Positions 55,812 to 64,000 of a stretch of DNA of 64,000 nucleotides are shown one piece after another. A program made the translations under genes and the position numbers. The notes beneath the pieces are model-generated. The model saw only the letters and a list, made by a program, of their open reading frames with translations. It was not told where the DNA came from and did not search any database. This stretch comes from Culex pipiens pallens (lineage: Eukaryota > Arthropoda > Insecta > Diptera > Culicidae). The stretch covers positions 69,467,072 to 69,531,071 of the forward strand of contig NC_068939.1 of the NCBI RefSeq assembly GCF_016801865.2, given 5' to 3'. How positions within the stretch are numbered: position 1 is the stretch's first letter; each line of letters begins with the position of its first letter.

Positions 55812-58472
55812 TTATAAACTATATAAAGAGCGGATCAATGCAGCTGAAGACTGCAATGATTTTTGTCGAAATGCATCAATTATCTTATTGGACATAACAT
55901 CCAAAGTATCAACTTCAGCTAATTGATGAAGTTCACTGGTGCTGAACCAGGGAGGAAGTTTCAGAATCATTTTCAGAATTTTGTTCTGAATCCTCTGAAG
56001 TTTTTTCTTCCTGGTTAAGCAACAGCTTGTCCAGATCGGCACAGCATAAAGCATGGCAGGTCTGAAAATTTGTTTATAAATTAACAGTTTATTCTTGAGA
56101 CAAAGTCTAGAATTCCTGTTTATAAGTGGATACAAACATTTAATATATTTGTTACATTTAACCTGGATACTTTCAATGTGATCCTTGTAAGTAAGGTTTT
56201 TGTCAAAAGCAAGTCCAAGATATTTCACTTGATCCTCCCACTTTAAATTTACCTCATTCATCTTTATAATGTGATGACTTTTTGGTTTAAGAAAATCAGC
56301 CCTTGGTTTGTGAGGGAAAATAATAAGTTGAGTTTTTGCAGCATTTGGAGTAATTTTCCATTCTTTCAAATAAGAATTGAAAATATCCAAGCTTTTTTGT
56401 AATCTTCTTGTGATGACACGAAGGCTTCTACCTTTGGCGGAGATGCTTGTGTCATCAGCAAAAAGTGATTTCTGACATCCTGGGGGCAAATCAGGCAAGT
56501 CAGAAGTAAAAATATTGTATAAAATTGGACCCAAAATGCTTCCTTGAGGGACGCCAGCACGTACAGGTAGTTGATCAGATTTGCTATTCTGATAACATAC
56601 CTGCAGAGTACGATCCGTCAAATAATTTTGAATAATTTTCACGATATAAATCGGAAAATTAAACCTTTTCAATTTCGCAATCAATCCTTTATGCCAAACA
56701 CTGTCAAATGCTTTTTCTATATCAAGAAGAGCAGCGCCAGTAGAAAAGCCCTCAGATTTGTTGCTTCGAATTAAATTTGAAACTCTCAACAACTGATGAG
56801 TAGTTGAATGCCCAAGGCGAAATCCAAACTGCTCATCAGCGAAAATTGAATTTTCATTAATGTGCGTCATCATTCTATTAAGAATTATTCTTTCGAATAA
56901 TTTACTAATAGATGAAAGCAAACTAATGGGCCGATAGCTTGAGGCTTCAGCAGGATTTTTATCCGGTTTCAAAATAGGAATTACTTTGGCATTTTTCCAA
57001 CTACTGGGAAAATATGCCAAATCAAAACATTTGTTGAAAATTTTGATCAAGCAACTTAAAGTTGCTTCTGGTAATTTTTTAATTAAAATGTAAAAAATGC
57101 CATCCTCACCAGGGGCTTTCATATTTTTAAATTTTTTGATAATAGATTTTATTTCATTCAGATCCGTATTAAAAACTTCATCTGATGAAAATTCTTGTTC
57201 AACAATATTCTGAAATTCTATTGAAATTTGATTTTCAATAGGACTCAAAACATTCAAGTTGAAATTATGAGCACTCTCAAACTGCTGAGCAAGTTTTTGA
57301 GCTTTTTCCCCATTAGTTAATAGAATATTATCACCATCTTTTAAAGAAGGGATGGGTTTTTGAGGTTTCTTAAGAACCTTTGAAAGTTTCCAAAAAGGTT
57401 TGGAATAAGGTTTAATTTGTTCGACATCTCTTGCGAACTTTTCATTTCGCAGGAGAGTGAATCTGTGGTCAATAACCTTTTGCAAATCTTTTTGAATTCG
57501 CTTCAGTGCAGGATCACGAGAACGTTGATACTGTCTTCGGCGAACATTTTTCAGACGAATCAGAAGCTGAAGATCGTCATCAATAATGGGAGAATCAAAT
57601 TTGACTTGGACTTTAGGAATAGCAATATTCCTAGCATCCAAAATTGCATTAGTTAAAGATTCCAAGGCTGAATCAATATCAGCTTTGGTTTCTAAAACAA
57701 AATCATGATTTAAATTATTCTCAATATGATGCTGATACCTGTCCCAATTAGCTTTGTGGTAATTAAACACAGAACTGTTGGGTCTGGTAACTGCTTCATG
57801 AGAAAGTGAAAAAGTTACTGGAAGATGATCAGAATCAAAATCAGCATGAGTCACTAAAGGACCACAATACTGACTTTGATTTGTCAACACCAAATCAATT
57901 GTTGATGGATTTCTAACAGAAGAAAAGCAAGTTGGCCCATTCGGGTATAAAACCGAATAAAGACCAGAAGTGCAATCTCTGAACAGAATTTTACCATTGG
58001 AATTTACTTTTGAATTATTCCAAGATTGGTGTTTGGCATTAAAATCACCGATGATCAAAAATCGAGATCTATGCCGAGTAAGTTTATTCAAATCCCCTTT
58101 GAAATAATTTTTATTTTCCCTAGTGCATTGGAATGGCAAATATGCAGCTGCAATCATAATTTTCCCAAAAGAAGTTTCAAGTTCAATGCCCAAACTTTCA
58201 ATAACTTTTAACTTAAAGTCACGTAACGTGCTATAAGTCATACTACGGTGGATAACTATTGCAACTCCACCGCCATTTCGATTCATTCGGTTATTAGTTA
58301 TAACTTTATAATCTGGATCACTTTTCAAATAAGTGCCAGTTTTTAAAAATGTTTCGGTTATAACAGCAACATGCACGTTATGAACTCGTAAAAAGTTGAA
58401 AAATTCATTTTCTTTCGCTTTTAAAGAGCGAGCATTAAAATTCATAATATTGATGGAATTACTTAGATCCAT
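55812..58472 (-). CDS. ORF2: AP endonuclease and reverse transcriptase
   Basis: 886 residues. The N-terminal apurinic-like endonuclease domain (about 8-220) nicks target DNA; visible residues are N13 in NFNARS, E40 in VITETF, D143 in IGDFNAKH and S214-D215-H216 in DSDHLPV. The reverse transcriptase (about 440-715) shows KMKAPGEDGI, YRPISLLSSISKLFERI, LLDIEKAFDSVWH with D584, AGVPQGSILGP and the FADD box at 671-674. No RNase H follows, as in Jockey elements; the C-terminal 170 residues carry conserved-looking Cys/Trp positions but no CCHC I can define. The ATG overlaps the ORF1 stop by 14 nt (ATGGATCTAAGTAA), in another frame, so translation probably depends on reinitiation. No stop or frameshift. 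Confidence 0.96.
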   Translation of the reverse strand: MDLSNSINIMNFNARSLKAKENEFFNFLRVHNVHVAVITETFLKTGTYLKSDPDYKVITNNRMNRNGGGVAIVIHRSMTYSTLRDFKLKVIESLGIELETSFGKIMIAAAYLPFQCTRENKNYFKGDLNKLTRHRSRFLIIGDFNAKHQSWNNSKVNSNGKILFRDCTSGLYSVLYPNGPTCFSSVRNPSTIDLVLTNQSQYCGPLVTHADFDSDHLPVTFSLSHEAVTRPNSSVFNYHKANWDRYQHHIENNLNHDFVLETKADIDSALESLTNAILDARNIAIPKVQVKFDSPIIDDDLQLLIRLKNVRRRQYQRSRDPALKRIQKDLQKVIDHRFTLLRNEKFARDVEQIKPYSKPFWKLSKVLKKPQKPIPSLKDGDNILLTNGEKAQKLAQQFESAHNFNLNVLSPIENQISIEFQNIVEQEFSSDEVFNTDLNEIKSIIKKFKNMKAPGEDGIFYILIKKLPEATLSCLIKIFNKCFDLAYFPSSWKNAKVIPILKPDKNPAEASSYRPISLLSSISKLFERIILNRMMTHINENSIFADEQFGFRLGHSTTHQLLRVSNLIRSNKSEGFSTGAALLDIEKAFDSVWHKGLIAKLKRFNFPIYIVKIIQNYLTDRTLQVCYQNSKSDQLPVRAGVPQGSILGPILYNIFTSDLPDLPPGCQKSLFADDTSISAKGRSLRVITRRLQKSLDIFNSYLKEWKITPNAAKTQLIIFPHKPRADFLKPKSHHIIKMNEVNLKWEDQVKYLGLAFDKNLTYKDHIESIQVKCNKYIKCLYPLINRNSRLCLKNKLLIYKQIFRPAMLYAVPIWTSCCLTRKKKLQRIQNKILKMILKLPPWFSTSELHQLAEVDTLDVMSNKIIDAFRQKSLQSSAALIRSLYSL

Positions 58473-59853
58473 GATTAAACTTCAGGGTAAGAACAACATC
58501 ATTCGCAAATTTTAATCCAATCTGGATAGCTTCCATCATGGATGTAGCATTACTCATTGTTTGAATCAAACCAAACAGTGAGTTTTGCAAAAAAGTCATT
58601 TTTTCAAACGTAACATCGCCGAGATCAGAAGATCCCAAAGCGTTGCCAGCAGAAACATTTTCAAATGAAATTTGAGGTACCTGGCCAATTTCAGGAAGAA
58701 TTGCAGAGGATTTGAAATTTTTGGATGTACCTGAAACAGCGGCAGCATAGGAAATACCGTTGCCTGTTTCAATGGTAGAAGTATTTTTTCTAGCTCTCTC
58801 ATTAGAGGGAGATAGCAAAAACGTTTGATTTAAATTTTCAGGTACAACCTGACTTTGAGAAAATTTCGGTTTGGATTTCGGCTGATGCTTAGCGCGAGAA
58901 TCCAAAACCTTTTTTCTGATGGGGCAATCCCAGAAATTTGATTTGTGATTTCCACCACAATTTGCACATTTAAATTGGGTGACTTCTTTCACGGGACAAT
59001 TGTCCTTGTCGTGAGAAGAATCCCCGCAAACCATGCATTTTGGAACCATAGCGCAATGATCAGTACCGTGACCGAATGCCTGGCAACGCCGGCACTGGGT
59101 CAGATTCTGGCCATTACCGCCATGTTTCTTAAAATGCTCCCACTTTACCCGTACATGGAACAAAAACTGTACTTTGTCCAAAAGTTTCAAATTGTTGATT
59201 TCATTTCTGTTAAAATGAATCAGATAAAATTGTGAAGTCAAACCAAAGCGAGAAATATTCCCGTTTGATTTTTTCTTCATTGGTATTACTTGGGATGGGG
59301 CAAAGCCCAGCAACACCTTAAGTTCATTTTTGATCTCATCCACCGACAAGTCGTTGGAGAGACCTTTCAGGACCGCCTTGAATGGACGAGCATTCTTGGT
59401 CTCATACGTGTAGAAATTGTGTTTGTGGTTTTTCAAATAACCAACAAAAGTTTGGTGATCTTGTAAAGATTCTGTCAACAAGCGACATTCTCCTCTTCGA
59501 CCAAGCTGGAACGAAACCTTCAAATTGCAAGTTTCCTTGCAATTCTTCAGTTGCGTTCGAAAGCTGGCCAAATCGGAGACGGAAGTCACTACAATTGGCG
59601 GAGCCTTTACTCGTTTCTCGACGGCAGAAGGCTCAGTACGAGGAGAAGGTTCCTTGCCATCAGTTTCGGATAAAACACCGAAACTGTTTGTCAATGGAAT
59701 TGGAGGATTGACCTCACATTCAGAATCAGAATCAGACCTCAGAAGAGGCTGTTTTCTTTTTCTGTTTCCGTTAGCTGGTTTAGCGTTCAAACGCTTCACC
59801 GACGTAACGACCAAATCTTCAGAAGATTTGCGTTTACCTTTGTTTTGACGCAT
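58459..59853 (-). CDS. ORF1: gag-like nucleic-acid-binding protein
   Basis: 464 residues. A basic N-terminus (MRQNKGKRKSSEDL, RKRKQ near 31-35) that could act as a nuclear localisation signal, then an acidic linker. A globular region of about 90-245 precedes three zinc knuckles: C254-C257-H262-C267, C273-C276-H281-C286 and C296-C299-H303-C310, the last with the CX2CX3HX6C spacing. The tail is Ser/Asn-rich and ends in a short helix. It packages the element RNA in a ribonucleoprotein. Start chosen at the first ATG after the 220-nt leader. Uninterrupted. Confidence 0.95.
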   Translation of the reverse strand: MRQNKGKRKSSEDLVVTSVKRLNAKPANGNRKRKQPLLRSDSDSECEVNPPIPLTNSFGVLSETDGKEPSPRTEPSAVEKRVKAPPIVVTSVSDLASFRTQLKNCKETCNLKVSFQLGRRGECRLLTESLQDHQTFVGYLKNHKHNFYTYETKNARPFKAVLKGLSNDLSVDEIKNELKVLLGFAPSQVIPMKKKSNGNISRFGLTSQFYLIHFNRNEINNLKLLDKVQFLFHVRVKWEHFKKHGGNGQNLTQCRRCQAFGHGTDHCAMVPKCMVCGDSSHDKDNCPVKEVTQFKCANCGGNHKSNFWDCPIRKKVLDSRAKHQPKSKPKFSQSQVVPENLNQTFLLSPSNERARKNTSTIETGNGISYAAAVSGTSKNFKSSAILPEIGQVPQISFENVSAGNALGSSDLGDVTFEKMTFLQNSLFGLIQTMSNATSMMEAIQIGLKFANDVVLTLKFNHGSK

Positions 59854-60073
59854 TTTGCAAGCAAAGTTCTCTTAAAAAGATGGCTTCGTTTGTAAAATAC
59901 AACAAAATTTCAGGTGGTGTTAGTCTTGAAAAGACTGTTTAGAATTTTGGAAAATAACTCAGGTAGTCTTTAAAAAGACTGTGAATTTTGTTTTGAAATA
60001 ACTCTGAGCTTAGGTAGTAAAAAATACCGCAGCTCTAGTGTCCGTTCACCACGAAGGTTCGCAAGACACTGTG
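59854..60073 (-). promoter_or_regulatory. Retrotransposon 5' UTR / presumed internal promoter
   Basis: 220 nt from the element start to the ORF1 ATG. Jockey elements start transcription at +1 from an internal promoter, so this leader should carry it; the 5' end CACAGT is Inr-like. It contains stem-forming words: AGTGTC with GACACT (60,037-60,042/60,065-60,070), GAGCT with AGCTC around GGTA/TACC (60,006-60,035), and two AGTCTTT-type palindromes (59,922-59,936 and 59,965-59,980) in imperfect tandem units of about 45 nt. Confidence 0.6.
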
Positions 60074-60089
60074 TTTATAAATATAGGTT
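60074..60089. repeat. Target-site duplication, 5' side of the Jockey/Juan element
   Basis: TTTATAAATATAGGTT, identical to 55,566-55,581. Sequence on both outer sides (AAAAATCGATTTTTT; GTTTTGCTTCAACG) would be contiguous before insertion. Confidence 0.92.
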
Positions 60090-61143
60090 GTTTTGCTTCA
60101 ACGACTTTCATGCTAAGCATTTCAACCCCGTGATATGAAAAATAAAACAGCTCAAATAACTCATGAACAGCGCGTTAAAGTTAACAGCAAATAAAAGTTG
60201 AATTTTGGAATGTGGAAAATTTGTTTTTTTTTGAGTAATATTACTAAAAAATGTGTAAAAATATGAACCTGATGAATATTCATCAGAAACTGATGAAAAT
60301 TCATCATTTTCTAAGGTTTTATCATATTTTTTTTTGCCACAAAATCTGTCACCATTTCCTGATGAATATTACCATCATTTTTTTCTGTGTATTGGAAACA
60401 TTGGAAAAAGAAACAAAACAAAATTATGCAATCCACCCCTTCTTTCCCAGTCGCAGTTTGAAAATGTGGCGTCGAGGTTGTGGTTTTCCAACACCGCCCT
60501 TTTCTCTGGCGGCGACAACGACTGTGACGAAAAACGTGTTTATTGAATATTTTTCGTTTCGTTTTTATTGTCCAATAAAATTCCATTACATCGCGATGTC
60601 TGGGTGCCGTTGCAGTTTAGGGTAAGTGGATCGATTTGGGACATACAATGATTTTGATTAATTGGTTTATTATTTTTTATGAGAATTTCAAAACTTTAAA
60701 AAAAATGCAGTCTGATTCGAATTAAATTGCAACAAAAAATTGTGTCAAAATATTTAACGATACCCTTAAAATGTTCACGACACCCTAAAAAATGTGATCG
60801 GATCGGGGGAAATTGGCGGGAAATGAGGTGTGGCAAAGAATTGTTGAACCCTGTCGGCCGGCGGCAGCGGTGACGATGTCGATGGGTTATTGGAGTACAT
60901 GCAACCTGGATGTAACGACATGGTTCGCTCAAAAGTGCTGAGATACGCACATTTTTTTGGACGAAGCAGACACCTTTTTATTGGCATGGGGTAGTTTGGT
61001 GGTGTTGTTAAATTTAAAAGTGGACATTTTGGTAACAAGATGTTGCATCAATGTACATTTTAATATTTTTGTTTGAAAGTACTTTAACTAAAAATCTGGC
61101 GCTTTAAATTGCTTGAACACTTGTTCTAACGTTGCAAAGCACT
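60090..61143. other. Non-coding or first-intron region with a possible start exon
   Basis: 60,268-60,285 is a perfect 18-bp palindrome CTGATGAATATTCATCAG with further GATGAA copies around it. 60,560-60,620 has an ATG-containing plus-strand piece followed by GTAAGT. On the minus strand, an ATG at 60,921 in ACCATG context is followed by GTTGCA after 16 nt. None of these is certain coding. Confidence 0.35.
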
Positions 61144-61151
61144 CTCAACAT

Positions 61152-61693
61152 TAGCGTGGATCACGTTTCTATGAAAAAGACAAAAGTTGTTATTTTGTCT
61201 TGCATCAACCGGAATTTCGTTCTTTTATGTCCCCAGAAGCACTCCTGAAAATTTGAGGCCATTTGGTAAGGTCTAGGAGCTCCAGTTTTAATTTAAAATT
61301 CATATGGGATTTTGATTTATTTTCCATGGGATAGCTGGCCCCTTCAAAAGCCACCATCTAAAAGTATCTGTATCTTTAAAGGGTCACTTCCTAGCATGTT
61401 GGTATGTTCTACAAAGTTGTTCCCCAGTTCAAAACCTATCTCCTACTATAAGAATCAAGTCATTTCATCGATTTATAAAAAAAAATCCTAATACAATGTA
61501 AAAAAAGATAGTTTCCCATGGAAAATAAATCAAAATCCCATATAAATTTCAAATTAAAACTGGAGCTCCTAGACCTTACCAAATGGGCTCAAATTTTCAG
61601 GAGTGCTTCTGGGGACATAAAAGAACGAAATTCCGGTTGATGCAAGACAAAATAACAACTTTTGTCTTTTTCATAGAAACGTGAACCACGCTA
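61152..61693. mobile_element. hAT-type fold-back MITE with 8-bp TSD CTCAACAT
   Basis: TAGCGTGGATCACGTTTC at 61,152 is mirrored by GAAACGTGAACCACGCTA ending at 61,693; CTCAACAT duplicated at 61,144-61,151 and 61,694-61,701. Arms continue for about 185 bp each (AACCGGAATTTCGTTCTTTT, TAGGAGCTCCAGTTTTAATT and complements), around a 170-bp centre. TAGNG terminus and 8-bp TSD place it with hAT. Confidence 0.92.
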
Positions 61694-61701
61694 CTCAACA
61701 T

Positions 61702-62641
61702 TCTATAGTTGTATCGATTGTAATTGAATGTCGCAAAATCCCAACAAAAGAACTCCTCGTACAGCTGTTGCTCCACATTTCAGCATCCGCACAAAATGGC
61801 GCAAAGTTTTGCTGATTGGCACCTGAAGGGAATGCCGTGTCCTCACTCGAGAGAGAAAGACCCACCTCATATCATGAGCCTTTCAATTGGGTTAGGCAAA
61901 CATTCTGTATTTGCATACAAATGCTCCTTTTACTGCTGGTTTTTGCTGCTTTAGTTGCGGTTTCCGGTCGTGATTGCTGAAAGGGAAGTGCTTCTGGATG
62001 GCCTAGTGAACCATTTACAAGCTCGAAACTTTCCCCCCGGGGGGAAAGAAAGTTGGAGGGAAACTGCTCATTCGTTATGCTTTTGAGGTGCGGGGGTAGG
62101 TTATATTACATATTATTAAAATCGTTCTATATGAATGGCAAAGACTGTGAGCGGGTGGTAGAATCGGCTAGAACTTATGTTAGAATGCCAGGTTGGTTGA
62201 TGGGTTAAAGGGTGGAACGTTTTATGACTGAATGGGTTGTAAATAATGAAACCATTTCAGGAAAGAAAATGTCAATTACTGCACAGAGAGATTTGCCAAG
62301 GCAAATCATAAGGCTATTTTTGTCATGACTAAAACTTAGTTGATTTAGTTAAAAAGTTGTTTGGTTTACAAATCTTCGGCAGAGTTTTTAAGTATGATGA
62401 GGCCAAGATGAGGCATTGAAAAAATAAATTTGGTAAATTTTAAGAAAATCCGCCATTAAAAGTATACTAAAATGGGGTCGCAGAACTCAAATTGTGAGTT
62501 GAAAGTATGAAAATAAAAAAACAAAAAATATTTTTTTAATTTATGATTCGGTTATTTAAAGTCCCATGCAAACCTTCGGGTAATCGATTTTCGGATAATC
62601 AAAACTTCGGATAATCGAGTATGTACTTGTCACCAGGGTTG
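61702..62641. other. Low-copy-looking stretch plus a MITE end
   Basis: 61,720-62,080 has balanced composition and contains ATTTGCATACAAAT (61,909-61,922) and a C8/G-rich palindrome TTTCCCCCCGGGGGGAAA (62,029-62,046). 62,560-62,622 carries TTCGGATAATCGAG words typical of a pogo-like MITE end, without a partner. Confidence 0.45.
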
Positions 62642-62645
62642 TTAA

Positions 62646-63547
62646 CCCTCTCCCGCCCATGGTTACTCCAGAGCACCAAAACTTTGAACTCAATTATCTC
62701 GGAACTGACACAACTTTTCATGATGCTTCAAATTGCTGGTGTTCATGTAGAATGTATACTAACATCTCCCCAAATTTCATCAAATTTGGTTAAGCACAAG
62801 CAAAGTTACAGTGTGAAATGTAAACAAAAAAGGGCGAATTTTAGGGAAATAAATAAGACCTGTTTTCGAAAGCCCGTAAAAATAACCAAACACAAAATTT
62901 TATGAAACAAAAAATGTTTTGCTATCATTTGAACCTTGGACAAGAACCCCTGTGAATAACATTGTGAGTTTGGACCGGTTTAAAGTGTTTTTCAACCTTT
63001 TTCATTTGGTGCACCAGAGCACCACCTAGGCATATGAGCAACTAAATATTCAGGAGCACTTTTTTCTAAATTACAGAAAAAGCTTATTTTTATCAAAACC
63101 AAAGGTTTATAAACGTTTTGACTATTCATAAACAAGGCAAAACATTGTTATTAGATCGATAGTTTTATTATTTTTCTAATTTTTCATGAAAATGGTTGTT
63201 TGTGGGTTTTGAATGAGCCAACCAAAGAAACCTGAAAATGCAGAGATTTTAGAATTTGTAGTTAATACTTCAGAAATATGGTCTTACAGTAAAGAATAAG
63301 TAATTTTTAACACATTTCGAAGCGTTTTCAAACAAATGAACCAATAGATTTGAAGAAAACGAGATTTTGTGGTTTAAAAAAAAGTTGCTCATCTTCCTGA
63401 TGGTGCTCTGGTGCACCACTTCAAATTCTACTTTTTTGCCCCAATTCGATGTTTGTGGGTCAAAGTAAAGTATTTCCTGCATTATTATACCAAAATTAAA
63501 CCATTTACTATTTTTACGATAAGCAAACAGCTCTGGGCGTTAGAGGG
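62646..63547. mobile_element. piggyBac-type MITE, TTAA target
   Basis: TTAA then CCCTCTCCCGCCCA at 62,646, mirrored by TGGGCGTTAGAGGG then TTAA at 63,547 (12 of 14 terminal bases match). TTAA target and CCCT termini are the piggyBac signature. An inner pair, ACTCCAGAGCACC at 62,666 and GGTGCTCTGGTGCACC at 63,402, adds subterminal repeats. 902 bp, no transposase. Confidence 0.87.
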
Positions 63548-63639
63548 TTAAAATATCAAAATATCAGCTCCCAGCAACTGCAATTATCCCGCCTGAATAT
63601 TCATGCCTCAAATACAACTGCTCTTCTCTCCTTATTGAA

Positions 63640-63960
63640 ACTCTCAGCGCCGAACATAGCCAAACACGTATTCGTGTTTACACACTCGCGATTGACATTT
63701 TCCACGATCATCCTACCACAAAAGCCGCCACAAAAACCATTTTGCAAACGCAGTTTAACGGGACGTCATGCGTGGTCGACTCCTAATCGCCGTCTCGCGT
63801 TCTCTCATTGCAGTTTTCGGAGAGAGTGGGAGACTCAGCGGTGAGAGCGCATAGTCGAGGAAAAGGGGACGAGTGATAGAGAGAGAATGACATTGCTGGG
63901 AATCACGAGACACAAGAAGAATTCTCACAAGCTATAGTGACGGCCGCATACTCTCGGATG
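63640..63960. promoter_or_regulatory. Possible regulatory region, GAGA-rich and GC-richer
   Basis: Clusters of GAGAGA/TCTCTC words at 63,805-63,850 and 63,870-63,890, with CpG-rich words (GTCTCGCGTTCTCTC). Low-copy in appearance and unlike the flanking AT-rich DNA. GAGA motifs are common at insect promoters and enhancers. No start site or reading frame can be fixed. Confidence 0.35.
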
Positions 63961-64000
63961 TTTTTGGTGCAGCGATAATCAATTGATAGCTTTTCGATCA

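Larger units (their letters stand above)
55582..60073 (-). mobile_element. Full-length Jockey-clade non-LTR retrotransposon, Juan-like
   Basis: A 4.49-kb minus-strand unit: 220-nt 5' UTR beginning CACAGTGTCTTGCG at 60,073, ORF1 (59,853-58,459), ORF2 (58,472-55,812), a 3' UTR of about 210 nt and a poly(A) tail (T run 55,581-55,600 on the plus strand). A 16-bp TSD flanks it. Two overlapping ORFs, gag-type zinc knuckles, and AP endonuclease plus RT without RNase H fit the Jockey clade. Length and protein style fit Juan-C of Culex, which I name from memory. Both ORFs are uninterrupted and the TSD is perfect, so insertion is recent and the copy may be competent. It lies upstream of exon A, in the same orientation as the host gene. 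Confidence 0.93.

Noticed and set aside
60251..60625. 124-residue plus-strand frame with a GTAAGT after its end
   Set aside because: AT-rich MITE-like sequence for most of its length. The GTAAGT alone is not enough to call an exon.

Overview
The window is nuclear DNA from a culicine mosquito, most likely Culex. The evidence is: spliced GT-AG exons; AT-rich, TE-saturated non-coding DNA; an intact Jockey-clade retrotransposon that reads like the Juan family of mosquitoes; and dense families of hAT, piggyBac, pogo-like and fold-back MITEs. I recognise several of these (the 'CCATCCATAAACCACGTGG' MITE, the fold-back element around 44.1-45.2 kb) as typical mosquito repeats from memory only. There are no bacterial features.

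Layout. 1-1.8 kb: a (CTAAAAA)n satellite followed by an (AAGAAC)n array. 1.8-39 kb: no gene I can support. It is a mosaic of low-copy AT-rich DNA and at least fifteen transposon-like units, many with terminal inverted repeats (TIRs) and target-site duplications (TSDs) readable by eye. 39.2-53.5 kb, minus strand: six 3' exons of one gene, together encoding an 889-residue C-terminal portion of a Ser-rich protein that I cannot name. The last intron holds an almost perfect 1.75-kb (CCAAAA)n array; the largest intron (44.0-51.9 kb) holds a Russian-doll stack of transposons. 53.7-61 kb, upstream of the known exons: a small MITE, a hAT element, and a full-length Jockey/Juan element (55,582-60,073, minus strand) with both ORFs open and a 16-bp TSD. 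61.1-64 kb: a hAT MITE, a piggyBac-type MITE, and a GC-richer, GAGA-rich stretch that could be regulatory.

Relations. The only cellular gene is the minus-strand one. Its introns serve as insertion targets and carry the hexanucleotide expansion, so both are probably transcribed with it. Most other coding potential belongs to the retrotransposon (nucleic-acid-binding ORF1 and endonuclease/reverse-transcriptase ORF2). Four element families independently carry internal arrays of 125-225 bp units. All element classes come from TIR/TSD reading and family knowledge; no database search was made.
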